A program made the translations under genes and the position numbers. Source: CAYUVF01 sp964448045 (GTDB taxonomy: Bacteria; Bacteroidota; Rhodothermia; Rhodothermales; Salinibacteraceae). From it: 64,000 nt of DNA. The notes under the pieces are model-generated. The model did no database searches and had not been told where the DNA came from. It saw only the letters and a program-made list of their open reading frames with translations. Positions 44,966 through 52,166 of the stretch are shown here, piece by piece. The stretch spans positions 62,001 through 126,000 of the forward strand of contig CAYUVF010000001.1 of the NCBI GenBank assembly GCA_964448045.1, read 5' to 3'. Position 1 is the first letter of the stretch. The number at the start of each line of letters is the position of its first letter.

Positions 44966-45877
44966 ATGCCGCACCGCTCGCCCATGATGTACCGCACCCC
45001 AGCCGACCTCAACTTCGCGCTCGCCGATCTGCCCGAGGTGACCCCTCCCAACCGCGTCGTTCTTACGACGCCCGAGCACTTTGACGTCGAGTACGTCATC
45101 AATCCCCACATGGCCGATCACGTCGGCACCGTCGACCGGGCGCGTGCCCGAGCGCAGTGGACGGTGCTCAAGTCGACCTACGAGTCACTCGGGATCACGA
45201 CCGAGATCGTCCCGGGTATAGAGGACTTGCCGGACATGGTCTTCTGCGCTAATCAGACGCTCCCCTACTTCCATCCCGATCACGACGCGCCCGGGGTCGT
45301 CTTAAGTCACATGCATGCGGACCAACGTCAGGACGAAGTGGCTCACTTCGAACACTTCTTCCGGCAACAAGACTACGCCATCAAGCGCCTCCCGCCCGAG
45401 CTGCAGACCTCCTTCGAGGGCATGGGCGATGCCCTGTGGCACCCCGGCCGCTATCTGCTCTGGGGTGGCTACGGCTTCCGTACGGGCCTCCGCGCCTACG
45501 AGTACATCACCGACCTGCTGGACGTCCCCGTCCTTCCACTCCACCTCGACGATCCCGATTTCTACCACCTTGACACCTGCTTCAGCCTGCTCGATGCCCG
45601 CAGCGTACTCATCTACCCGGAGGTCTTTGACCCCGAGGGGCGCGCCCTCATCGACCACCTGTTCGATACGGTGGTGGAAGCGCCCGAGGCCGAGGCCCGC
45701 CATCACTTTGCCTGCAACGCCCACTGCCCCGACCGGCAGCATGTGATCATCCAGCAGGGCTGCACGACCACCAACGAGCGCCTGCGCGCCGCCGGCTTCA
45801 CCCCCGTCGAAGTCGACACGAGCGAGTTCATCAAATCAGGCGGCTCCGTCTTCTGCATGAAGCAGATGATTTGGTAG
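44966..45877 (+). CDS. Amidinotransferase/dimethylargininase-family hydrolase
   Basis: A 303-residue protein from ATG 44966 of the guanidine-modifying (GME) superfamily. Motifs: EDLPDMVFCANQTLP (N-terminal substrate acid), FEGMGDALWHPGRYLLWGGYGFR, catalytic His in DPDFYHLDTCFSLLD, and the nucleophile Cys near the C terminus in SGGSVFCMKQMIW. Relatives hydrolyse N-omega-methylated arginine (DDAH), arginine or related guanidino compounds, or transfer amidino groups. The exact substrate is open. It ends close to the T9SS cargo gene, tail to tail (56 bp). Confidence 0.85.
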   Translation: MPHRSPMMYRTPADLNFALADLPEVTPPNRVVLTTPEHFDVEYVINPHMADHVGTVDRARARAQWTVLKSTYESLGITTEIVPGIEDLPDMVFCANQTLPYFHPDHDAPGVVLSHMHADQRQDEVAHFEHFFRQQDYAIKRLPPELQTSFEGMGDALWHPGRYLLWGGYGFRTGLRAYEYITDLLDVPVLPLHLDDPDFYHLDTCFSLLDARSVLIYPEVFDPEGRALIDHLFDTVVEAPEAEARHHFACNAHCPDRQHVIIQQGCTTTNERLRAAGFTPVEVDTSEFIKSGGSVFCMKQMIW

Positions 45878-45933
45878 TTGATACGTGCGCCGGGTTCAGC
45901 GATGCGCCCGTGCGGCTCCTTGAGGGGGAGAGA

Positions 45934-47013
45934 CTACTTCACCAGAGTGATCCGCCGGGTCGCACGAAACGAGTCCCCGCGCACCTGCACGAAGTAGAGC
46001 CCGCTCGGCAACCCGCGCCCCTCGATCGCGAGAACGTGCTCCGTGTTCAGCGTGAGCGGCCCCTCATGCACGAGAGCCACGCGCTGCCCGAGCGTATTGT
46101 AAAGCACCACCTGCACGTCCTGTCCCCGCGCCAGCACCAGCGTGAGCTGGGCCTGGGTGCGGAACGGATTGGGGTACGCTGCGGACAGAGCGTAGGGCGA
46201 GGCCAGCGCAAGCGTCACCTCGACGATCGGGCTGTACGCGAACGCACCATCGGTATCGACCTGCTTGAGCCGAAAGCGATAGGCCCCGACCGCCAGCTCG
46301 TTCGTCTCGTAGCGATACGTCTGCGGCTGGCCGGTCGTGCCCTGCCCCTCGACGAAGCCGAGCGCCGTCCAGGACGGATCTTCGGCCGATGCGTCGGCCG
46401 GCTGAACCTGGACCTCAAACCCGGCATTGTTCGATTCCGTGGCCGTCGTCCACGTCAGCACGGCCCGCGCCTCCGCCGACCGAGCCGTGAAGGAAGTCAA
46501 TTCGACCGGCAACGCTGAGGCCGCGTCGATCGCCGCGAGGTGCATGAAGGCATCGGTGCGGTAGCGCCCGTCATCGTGACTGCAGGGACTCACCTCCGTG
46601 CAGGGTACGAACGCAACGGCCTCGCTCCCCGCCTCGAACACGGTCTGCTCCGACGCATCCCACACCCTGAACTGAAGCAGCTCGCCCGGCGCGAACCCGC
46701 CCGTGCTGTCGGGCTCGAAATCGACCTCGCCCGCGGCCGAGATGACCGCATTGGTCCCCTCCCAGGTCACCACGCCTGCACAATCGCCGTCGTCGGTGAA
46801 GACCGCGATCTCATCCCCCACATCGAGCGCCTGCCCGTCGCCAAGGGTGACCGCGACCGAGTCGGAAACGAACACCGTGGAGTTGTTTGCGCTCGTTAGG
46901 CACGAGGTAAAATGCTGCGCAGCGGCAGGCTGCACGCCCGACAAAAAAACAAGTGAAACGAGGACGGGGAGTGCCGCACCCAGGGTGCGGAGAATAACCG
47001 GCGGAATGCCCAT
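45934..47013 (-). CDS. Secreted protein with T9SS C-terminal sorting domain (paralog)
   Basis: A 359-residue protein with the same layout as the gene at 33466: signal peptide (VQPAAAQ), N-terminal Cys-pair domain (HFTSCLTSAN; DDGDCAGVVTWEG; GDEIAVF), FN3-like segment LPVELTSFTARSAEARAVL, and a T9SS type A C-terminal domain (SAAYPNPFRTQAQLTL, YNTLGQRVALVHEG, GLYFVQVRGDSFRATRRI). The two share most of the second half. It has a possible Bacteroidetes-type promoter upstream at 47182-47208. Cell-surface or secreted protein of unknown function. Confidence 0.85.
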   Translation of the reverse strand: MGIPPVILRTLGAALPVLVSLVFLSGVQPAAAQHFTSCLTSANNSTVFVSDSVAVTLGDGQALDVGDEIAVFTDDGDCAGVVTWEGTNAVISAAGEVDFEPDSTGGFAPGELLQFRVWDASEQTVFEAGSEAVAFVPCTEVSPCSHDDGRYRTDAFMHLAAIDAASALPVELTSFTARSAEARAVLTWTTATESNNAGFEVQVQPADASAEDPSWTALGFVEGQGTTGQPQTYRYETNELAVGAYRFRLKQVDTDGAFAYSPIVEVTLALASPYALSAAYPNPFRTQAQLTLVLARGQDVQVVLYNTLGQRVALVHEGPLTLNTEHVLAIEGRGLPSGLYFVQVRGDSFRATRRITLVK

Positions 47014-47181
47014 AAAAAGAGGCAGAATGGATCAGAGGGAGTACCCGTCGGGCTGGACGTCGACCGCGGGGCGGAGGAACACGTGTGCAGTAATCGGCTG
47101 ATGGCTGCCTGGAGCAATACGCACAAGAGTGCTCCAAAAGATGAGAGCCAACCACACAGTAAGACAATCCGGGCACGAAGA

Positions 47182-47208
47182 CAAAGATAACCTCTTTCTT
47201 CACAACAA
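47182..47208 (-). promoter_or_regulatory. Possible Bacteroidetes-type promoter for the T9SS cargo gene
   Basis: On the minus strand TATCTTTG (complement of 47182-47189) fits the -7 consensus TAnnTTTG exactly. TTG trinucleotides lie 13 and 16 bp upstream (47203-47208), a shorter distance than the usual about 19 bp to -33. The transcript would start about 160 nt before the ATG at 47013. Confidence 0.3.
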
Positions 47209-47214
47209 GATAAC

Positions 47215-47895
47215 ATGACCATCTCCATCATCATCCCGACGCTAAACGAAGCGGATACCCTCGGCGGGACGCTGCAGGCTGTGGCGCAGCAGGCGGGTCC
47301 GAAGGAGATCATCGTCGTCGACGGCGGATCGGCGGATGCGACGGTGGAGATCGCCCGCCCCCACGCGACGGTGCTCGAATCGGCGCGGGGGCGGGCCCGG
47401 CAGATGAACGCCGGCGCCGGCGCCGCCACGGGTGAGGCCCTCCTCTTCCTCCATGCCGACACGCACCCACCGGCGGAGGCGCTGCCGATCATCCGCACCA
47501 CGCTCGCCGATCCACAGACGGAGGCCGGGATCTTCCGGCTCGGTTTCGACCGCTCGGCGCCCCTGCTGCAGTTCTATGCGTGGTGCACCCGCTGGCCGTG
47601 GATCCGCCTGGCCTTCGGGGATCGGGGGCTCTTCGCGCGCCGTACGGCCTTCGACGCCGTCGGCGGCTTTCCCGACTGGCCCCTCTTCGAAGATCTCGAA
47701 CTCGCCCACCGGCTCTACCGGCACGGGGGGTTCTGCTTTCGGCCCGAGGCCGTCACGACCTCGGCCCGCCGCTTCACGCGCAATGGCCCCCTCCGCCAGC
47801 AGGTGCGCAACCTGCGCCTCTGGCTCCACTACCTCCGGGGCACTCCGCCCGAGCGCCTCACGCATCTGTACGCCTACGACGACCCCGGCGGATAA
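47215..47895 (+). CDS. Family 2 glycosyltransferase (TIGR04283-like)
   Basis: A 226-residue GT-A fold enzyme: ISIIIPTLNEADTLGGTL at the N terminus, nucleotide-binding VVDGGSADATVEIA, ARGRARQMNAGA, FLHADTHPPAEAL (DxD-like acid pair), GFPDWPLFEDLELAHRL with the ED motif. This pattern matches the TIGR04283 group, annotated in databases as arsenosugar-type glycosyltransferases, though the acceptor is often unknown. No transmembrane helix. It is transcribed away from the T9SS cargo gene; the next gene is preceded by its own promoter. Confidence 0.85.
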   Translation: MTISIIIPTLNEADTLGGTLQAVAQQAGPKEIIVVDGGSADATVEIARPHATVLESARGRARQMNAGAGAATGEALLFLHADTHPPAEALPIIRTTLADPQTEAGIFRLGFDRSAPLLQFYAWCTRWPWIRLAFGDRGLFARRTAFDAVGGFPDWPLFEDLELAHRLYRHGGFCFRPEAVTTSARRFTRNGPLRQQVRNLRLWLHYLRGTPPERLTHLYAYDDPGG

Positions 47896-47949
47896 CCCAC
47901 GCCGGTGCGCCGGATCATCCCCCCATCGCACTCGGCCGCGAAACAGTGC

Positions 47950-47978
47950 TTGCATTATTACTACTTTTATAGTATAAA
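47950..47978 (+). promoter_or_regulatory. Sigma-70-like promoter with TACTA inverted repeat before TPR gene
   Basis: TTGCAT (47950-47955), 17-bp spacer, TATAAA (47973-47978), about 40 bp before the ATG at 48018. An inverted repeat TACTA (47959-47963) / TAGTA (47970-47974) covers the spacer and the first two bases of the -10. The half-sites equal those of the blaI operator at 49412-49424, with a longer centre. Confidence 0.5.
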
Positions 47979-48017
47979 TGGAATGGATTCTGCTTCTCAT
48001 GCGATCCGAAGTGTCCT

Positions 48018-49328
48018 ATGCGTCGTTGTCGCACCCTCCTTCTGATGGGGCTGCTCTGGTGCAGCCTTCTCGCCCCCGCCGCGGCTCAGTCGCCGCATGA
48101 TGCCGTCACCGAGGCGGCCGAGCGGCTGCTCCTGCGCGGCGCGCCCCAGGCCGCCGCCGACACGCTTGCCCGCGCCGACTCGCTGACCCCCACGGGGTAT
48201 TTTTTGCTCGGGCGAGCCCGTCAACGCCTGTATGAGCACGACCGGGCGGCAACGGCCTTTGCCCGGGCCGATACGACATCCGCCTCCGTCCTGGCGGCCT
48301 GGGGGGCGAGCCTCCGCCAGCTCGGGCGCCCCGCCGCGGCCCGTACGCGCTACCGTCAGGCGTACACGCGTGATACGACCAACCGGCCCGTGGCCCTCGC
48401 CCTGGCAGATCTGCACCGGCAACAGAACGAGCCCGGCGCAGCGCAGGCCCTCCTCGCACCGATGGTCGATCACACGCCCGACAACCCGCTGCTGCACGCA
48501 CGCCTCGCGCGGGTCTATCAGGCAATGGACTCGACCCGCGCGGCGCTCCATCACTTCGACCGCGCGTTTGCGCTCAACCCGCAGAGCGTGCCCGTAGCGC
48601 TGCAACTGAGCAGCCTCTACGCCGCCGCCGATTCGCTGGACGCGGCCCGCAGGGCGATCGACACCGCGCTGGATCACCACCCGGAGCACCGCGGCCTCTG
48701 GAAACAGCGCGGACGCATCGCCTTCAAGACGGCCCACTATCCGATGGCCATCCGCTCCTATCAGGCCGCGGCGTATCTGGGCGATTCGACGGCGGTCACG
48801 CTCCGCAACCTCGGACAGGCGTACTACCTGACCGACGATTACGAAAGTGCCCTTCCGCTGCTCAAGCAGTCGCTCCGCGCCGAAGATCATGCCCTGACCG
48901 CCTTCTTTATCGGCGTCGCTCACAAGGCCCTCGGCCAACCCGACTCGTCGCTCGTCTATCTGCAGAACGCCACGAAGCTGTTCCAGCAGTCGGCCCTGGC
49001 GGATGTGTACGAGCAGATCGCCGACGCGCACAAGCAGCTCGATCAGTACCAGCAGGCCATCGACGCGGATCGGCTCAGCCTGCGCCTGAATCCCGACAAG
49101 AACGCCGTCTACTTCCACCTCGCGACGCTCTACGACGACTACTACGCCGACCCCAAGCCCGCGCTGATGCACTACCGGCTCTTCGTGCAGCGCGGCGACA
49201 GCGCGGCGTATCCGCAGATGCACGCCTACGCCCGCTACCGGATGCAGGTGCTGGGCGAGCGCGATTTCTTCCGCCGTCCCCCGGCCCCGCCCAACGAACC
49301 CGCCTCCGTCACCGATACGTCGCGGTAG
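48018..49328 (+). CDS. Secreted TPR-repeat protein
   Basis: A 436-residue exported protein: signal peptide to about residue 24 (LLAPAAAQS), then 10-11 TPR units (for example YFLLGRARQRLYEHDRAATAF, AALHHFDRAFALNPQSVPVAL, NLGQAYYLTDDYESALPLLKQSL, EQIADAHKQLDQYQQAIDADRLSLRLNP, each quoted in part). It ends with a Pro-rich tail. Periplasmic scaffold by inference. It is the first gene of a plus-strand group with blaI and the M56 fusion, but each has its own AT-rich promoter island with TACTA half-sites, suggesting shared control. Confidence 0.82.
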   Translation: MRRCRTLLLMGLLWCSLLAPAAAQSPHDAVTEAAERLLLRGAPQAAADTLARADSLTPTGYFLLGRARQRLYEHDRAATAFARADTTSASVLAAWGASLRQLGRPAAARTRYRQAYTRDTTNRPVALALADLHRQQNEPGAAQALLAPMVDHTPDNPLLHARLARVYQAMDSTRAALHHFDRAFALNPQSVPVALQLSSLYAAADSLDAARRAIDTALDHHPEHRGLWKQRGRIAFKTAHYPMAIRSYQAAAYLGDSTAVTLRNLGQAYYLTDDYESALPLLKQSLRAEDHALTAFFIGVAHKALGQPDSSLVYLQNATKLFQQSALADVYEQIADAHKQLDQYQQAIDADRLSLRLNPDKNAVYFHLATLYDDYYADPKPALMHYRLFVQRGDSAAYPQMHAYARYRMQVLGERDFFRRPPAPPNEPASVTDTSR

Positions 49329-49388
49329 CAACGATCGCCGGTGGCGCGCCCTTCGCAGTACCAAGCACAAGATTATACCGCCCTCCGC

Positions 49389-49424
49389 TTGACAGGCGGA
49401 TCTGTTGTTATTACTATGATAGTA
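49389..49424 (+). promoter_or_regulatory. blaI promoter with overlapping operator
   Basis: TTGACA (49389-49394), 17-bp spacer, TACTAT (49412-49417). The -10 is the left arm of a perfect inverted repeat TACTAT-g-ATAGTA (49412-49424), which extends outward with one mismatch at each third base. An operator placed on the -10 of its own gene is typical for BlaI/MecI-family autorepression. It lies 24 bp before the blaI ATG. Confidence 0.7.
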
Positions 49425-49447
49425 GTACAATCAAACCAACCCGCCTT

Positions 49448-49864
49448 ATGCGACGAAAATCCCTGACCCACCTCGGCGAAACCGAAATGGAGGTCTTGCA
49501 CCACGTGTGGGCCCTCGACACGGCCACGGTGGCCGACGTGCGCGAGCGCATCCTCGCCGACCGCGACATCGCCTACACGACGGTGATGACCGTGATGAAA
49601 AAGCTCGCCGACAAGGGCTACCTCGAATACGAAAAAGACGGGCGGACCTATGTCTACTCGCCCGCCCGCCAGCCGGGCGAGGTCCAGCATAGCCTCCTGC
49701 GCCGCCTCATGGACCGCGTCTTTAAAGGCTCTCCGATGGCGCTGATGCAGACGCTCGTCAAGCACGAGGACCTCTCCGACGCCGAGCGCGCCGAGATCCG
49801 TGCGATGATTGAAGCGATGGAAGAGGACGATACAGAAGACGAAGGAACGGAGGATGGCCGATGA
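49448..49864 (+). CDS. blaI: BlaI/MecI/CopY-family transcriptional repressor
   Basis: A 138-residue winged-helix repressor: LGETEMEVLHHVWALDTATVADVRERI (residues about 8-35, quoted cores LGETEMEVLHHVW), recognition helix region AYTTVMTVMKKLADKGYLEYEKDGRTYVY. The last 15 residues are almost all acidic. Its gene overlaps the M56 gene by 4 bp (ATGA), the standard blaI-blaR1 pairing. In known systems the M56 protease partner leads to cleavage of the repressor and derepression. The symbol names the family only; beta-lactams are not implied since no beta-lactamase is present. Confidence 0.92.
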   Translation: MRRKSLTHLGETEMEVLHHVWALDTATVADVRERILADRDIAYTTVMTVMKKLADKGYLEYEKDGRTYVYSPARQPGEVQHSLLRRLMDRVFKGSPMALMQTLVKHEDLSDAERAEIRAMIEAMEEDDTEDEGTEDGR

Positions 49865-51951
49865 CGGAATCCTGGATGGATGCACTCGACCTGTTGCATA
49901 CGATCGGCGCGTGGGGCGGCCCGGCGCTCTGGCTGCCCGTGCTGATCTGGACGGGGCTGGCGCTCCCCGTGAGCGGCGCGCTGCGCGTCTCTGGATGGCC
50001 TCCGGCGCTCCGCTACCGGATTCAGCAGGCGCTCCTGGCGGCCCTCCCGGTCGGCCTGCTCGCCGGCGCGTGGATCGACCTGCCCGCCCTGAGCGGCCTC
50101 GTGGCCGGATGGCAGTCCGAGCCCGCAGCGATAGGCACGGTCATCCTCTCCGACGCGACCGTCACCGGCGCGGCTGAAGCGGCTGCATCCACCGAATGGG
50201 CGTGGACGTGGATGCACACGCTGGGCCTCTTCACCGTCGCCGCCGCCGTCGCTGCGCTCATTCAAGCGATTCGGCTCGCCCGAAGCGCAGCTGCGCTGAT
50301 CCGCCTGCACGCCAGCTTACCCGACACCGACCCCGGCCCGGCGCAGCACGTGGCCGTGGCGCTTGCGACGACGCTGCGGCTCCGGCGCCCCGTGCAGGTG
50401 CGCTGCACCCCGGAGGCGGTCGTGCCAATGACCTACGGCCTCCTCCGCCCCACCATCCTTGTGCCCACCGCGCTCACGGGCCGCCCCGACGCCCTCCGGA
50501 TGACGCTCACCCACGAGCTCGTCCACATCCGGCGCTTCGACTTCCTCGCGCGGTGGGCCGAGCAGCTCGTCGCCGCGGCGGCGGCCATTCATCCGGGCGT
50601 GTGGTGGCTTACCCGCGCCATCGAACGCACCCGCGAGCTGGCCTGCGACGCCGAGGCGCTCGGCCTGACCCGCTGCAGCCGCAAGGCCTACGCCGACCTG
50701 CTTTACGGCTTTGCCGCCCCCACCCGCCGCCCCGCGTTTGCCGTCAGCATCGCCGAGACCTCCTCCTCCCTCAAAGAACGCATTCACGCCATGATGACTT
50801 CCGACCGCTCGCCCCACCGTCTCACCCGCTTCACGCCCTGGATCGCGGGCGCGCTTGTGCTCACCCTTAGCCTAAGCGTCGTCGCCTGCTCCGATTCGAT
50901 CACGCCGCCTGAAGACTCCAATACGCCGGACGACGCCCAGACCGCCCAGACGGCCGAGCCGGCCGAGGAGCTGAGCGGCGACGTCTTCGTCGTCGTGGAA
51001 GACCCGCCGAAGCTGAAAGGCGGCATGGAGGCCATTCAACAGGAAATTCGCTATCCTGACCTGGCAAAAAAGGCCGGGATCGAAGGCCGCGTATTCGTCC
51101 AGTTCGTCGTGGACACTAACGGCACCCCCCGCAACGTGAAGGTGACGCGCGGCGTGCACAAACTGCTCGACCAGGAAGCCCTCCGCGCCGTCAGGCAGAT
51201 GCAGTTCGAGCCCGGGCAGCAGCGCGGCCAGGCCGTGAACGTCAAGATGTCGCTGCCTGTGACGTTCAAGCTGGGCGAAGGGGCTTCCTCCGGATCCTCC
51301 ATGTTCGAGGACGCCGGAATGAAAAAGCTGCCGATCCGCATCGATGCGGACGGGCAGGTGTTCGTCGATGGGCAGGCGGTGGCCATGAGCGGCGTGCAGT
51401 CGGCCGTTGAAGCCGCGCTGGGGCGGATCGACCCGAAGGTGTACGTCTCGCTCTCGGTCGACCAGGAGACGCCGATGGGCCTCGTCAAGCAGGTGCAGGA
51501 GCAGCTCCGCGCCGCTGAGGCCAACCGGATCGAGTACAAAGGGACGCCGCCCCCTCCCTCCCCAGGCCCGTCATCTAACTCGTCGGATGCGAATGGGAAT
51601 GTGCAAACGCCCCCGCCGCCTCCGACGACCGCGTCCGCTGCGACGTCGAGTTCTCGGGAATCCTCAACTTGGGCACCATCGACTTGGACACCCTCAACGG
51701 AGGCCCGCGGCCCTGATAACCGAATGGAACTGGTGGACGTGACCACCTCAGGGGGCACGATCTCCGGCCGCGTGCTCCATGGAGAATCGGGGTCCCCGGT
51801 GCTGGGCGCCAGCGTCACGATCCCCTCTGCGAATGGCGGCGCAGCCACGGGTCCCGACGGGCGCTTTGTGATCCATGCGAGTACTGAGGACGTGTCTGAA
51901 CTGGCTATTTCGCACGTCAACTTCAAGCAGCATACCGTTGCTCTTCCGTGA
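49861..51951 (+). CDS. M56 peptidase-TonB-ExbD-carboxypeptidase regulatory domain fusion
   Basis: A 696-residue protein with four parts. (1) Residues 1-300: multi-pass M56 (BlaR1-type) zinc protease with HELVHIRRFD (His218, Glu219, His222) and RELACDAEAL. (2) A helix at about 324-343 (FTPWIAGALVLTLSLSVVAC) then a TonB C-terminal domain at 385-470 (LKGGMEAIQQEIRYPDLAKK, GRVFVQFVVDTNGTPRNVKV, AVRQMQFEPGQ). (3) An ExbD/TolR-like periplasmic domain at 487-560 (LPIRIDADGQVFVDGQAV, KVYVSLSVDQETPMGLV). (4) A Pro/Ser linker and a carboxypeptidase-regulatory-like domain at 634-696 (ISGRVLHGESGSPVLGASV). The M56-TonB pair is common in Bacteroidetes; parts 3 and 4 in the same chain are unusual. It faces a TonB-dependent receptor gene 215 bp away. 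Confidence 0.88.
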   Translation: MTESWMDALDLLHTIGAWGGPALWLPVLIWTGLALPVSGALRVSGWPPALRYRIQQALLAALPVGLLAGAWIDLPALSGLVAGWQSEPAAIGTVILSDATVTGAAEAAASTEWAWTWMHTLGLFTVAAAVAALIQAIRLARSAAALIRLHASLPDTDPGPAQHVAVALATTLRLRRPVQVRCTPEAVVPMTYGLLRPTILVPTALTGRPDALRMTLTHELVHIRRFDFLARWAEQLVAAAAAIHPGVWWLTRAIERTRELACDAEALGLTRCSRKAYADLLYGFAAPTRRPAFAVSIAETSSSLKERIHAMMTSDRSPHRLTRFTPWIAGALVLTLSLSVVACSDSITPPEDSNTPDDAQTAQTAEPAEELSGDVFVVVEDPPKLKGGMEAIQQEIRYPDLAKKAGIEGRVFVQFVVDTNGTPRNVKVTRGVHKLLDQEALRAVRQMQFEPGQQRGQAVNVKMSLPVTFKLGEGASSGSSMFEDAGMKKLPIRIDADGQVFVDGQAVAMSGVQSAVEAALGRIDPKVYVSLSVDQETPMGLVKQVQEQLRAAEANRIEYKGTPPPPSPGPSSNSSDANGNVQTPPPPPTTASAATSSSRESSTWAPSTWTPSTEARGPDNRMELVDVTTSGGTISGRVLHGESGSPVLGASVTIPSANGGAATGPDGRFVIHASTEDVSELAISHVNFKQHTVALP

Positions 51952-52166
51952 TCCACGCCCCTCCAGAGGCTCCTCCCCTCGCGTTTGGCACTCGACCTGT
52001 ACGTGGCCTCTCATCCATCCAGCGCGCCAGGCGCGGGTCCTCTCGTCGGATCCGTCCAGGTCGTCCGCGACCGGAGCGGTCTCCAGACGGCCCGAAGTTC
52101 ACTCATGCGGAGCGGCGACGCTCAAATAGTCCGGAGCGCAGAACCGAGTCCCGCCGCAGTGCACCG

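Noticed and set aside
47960..49447. True beta-lactam resistance locus
   Set aside because: BlaI and M56 proteins are present but no beta-lactamase or penicillin-binding protein gene is nearby.
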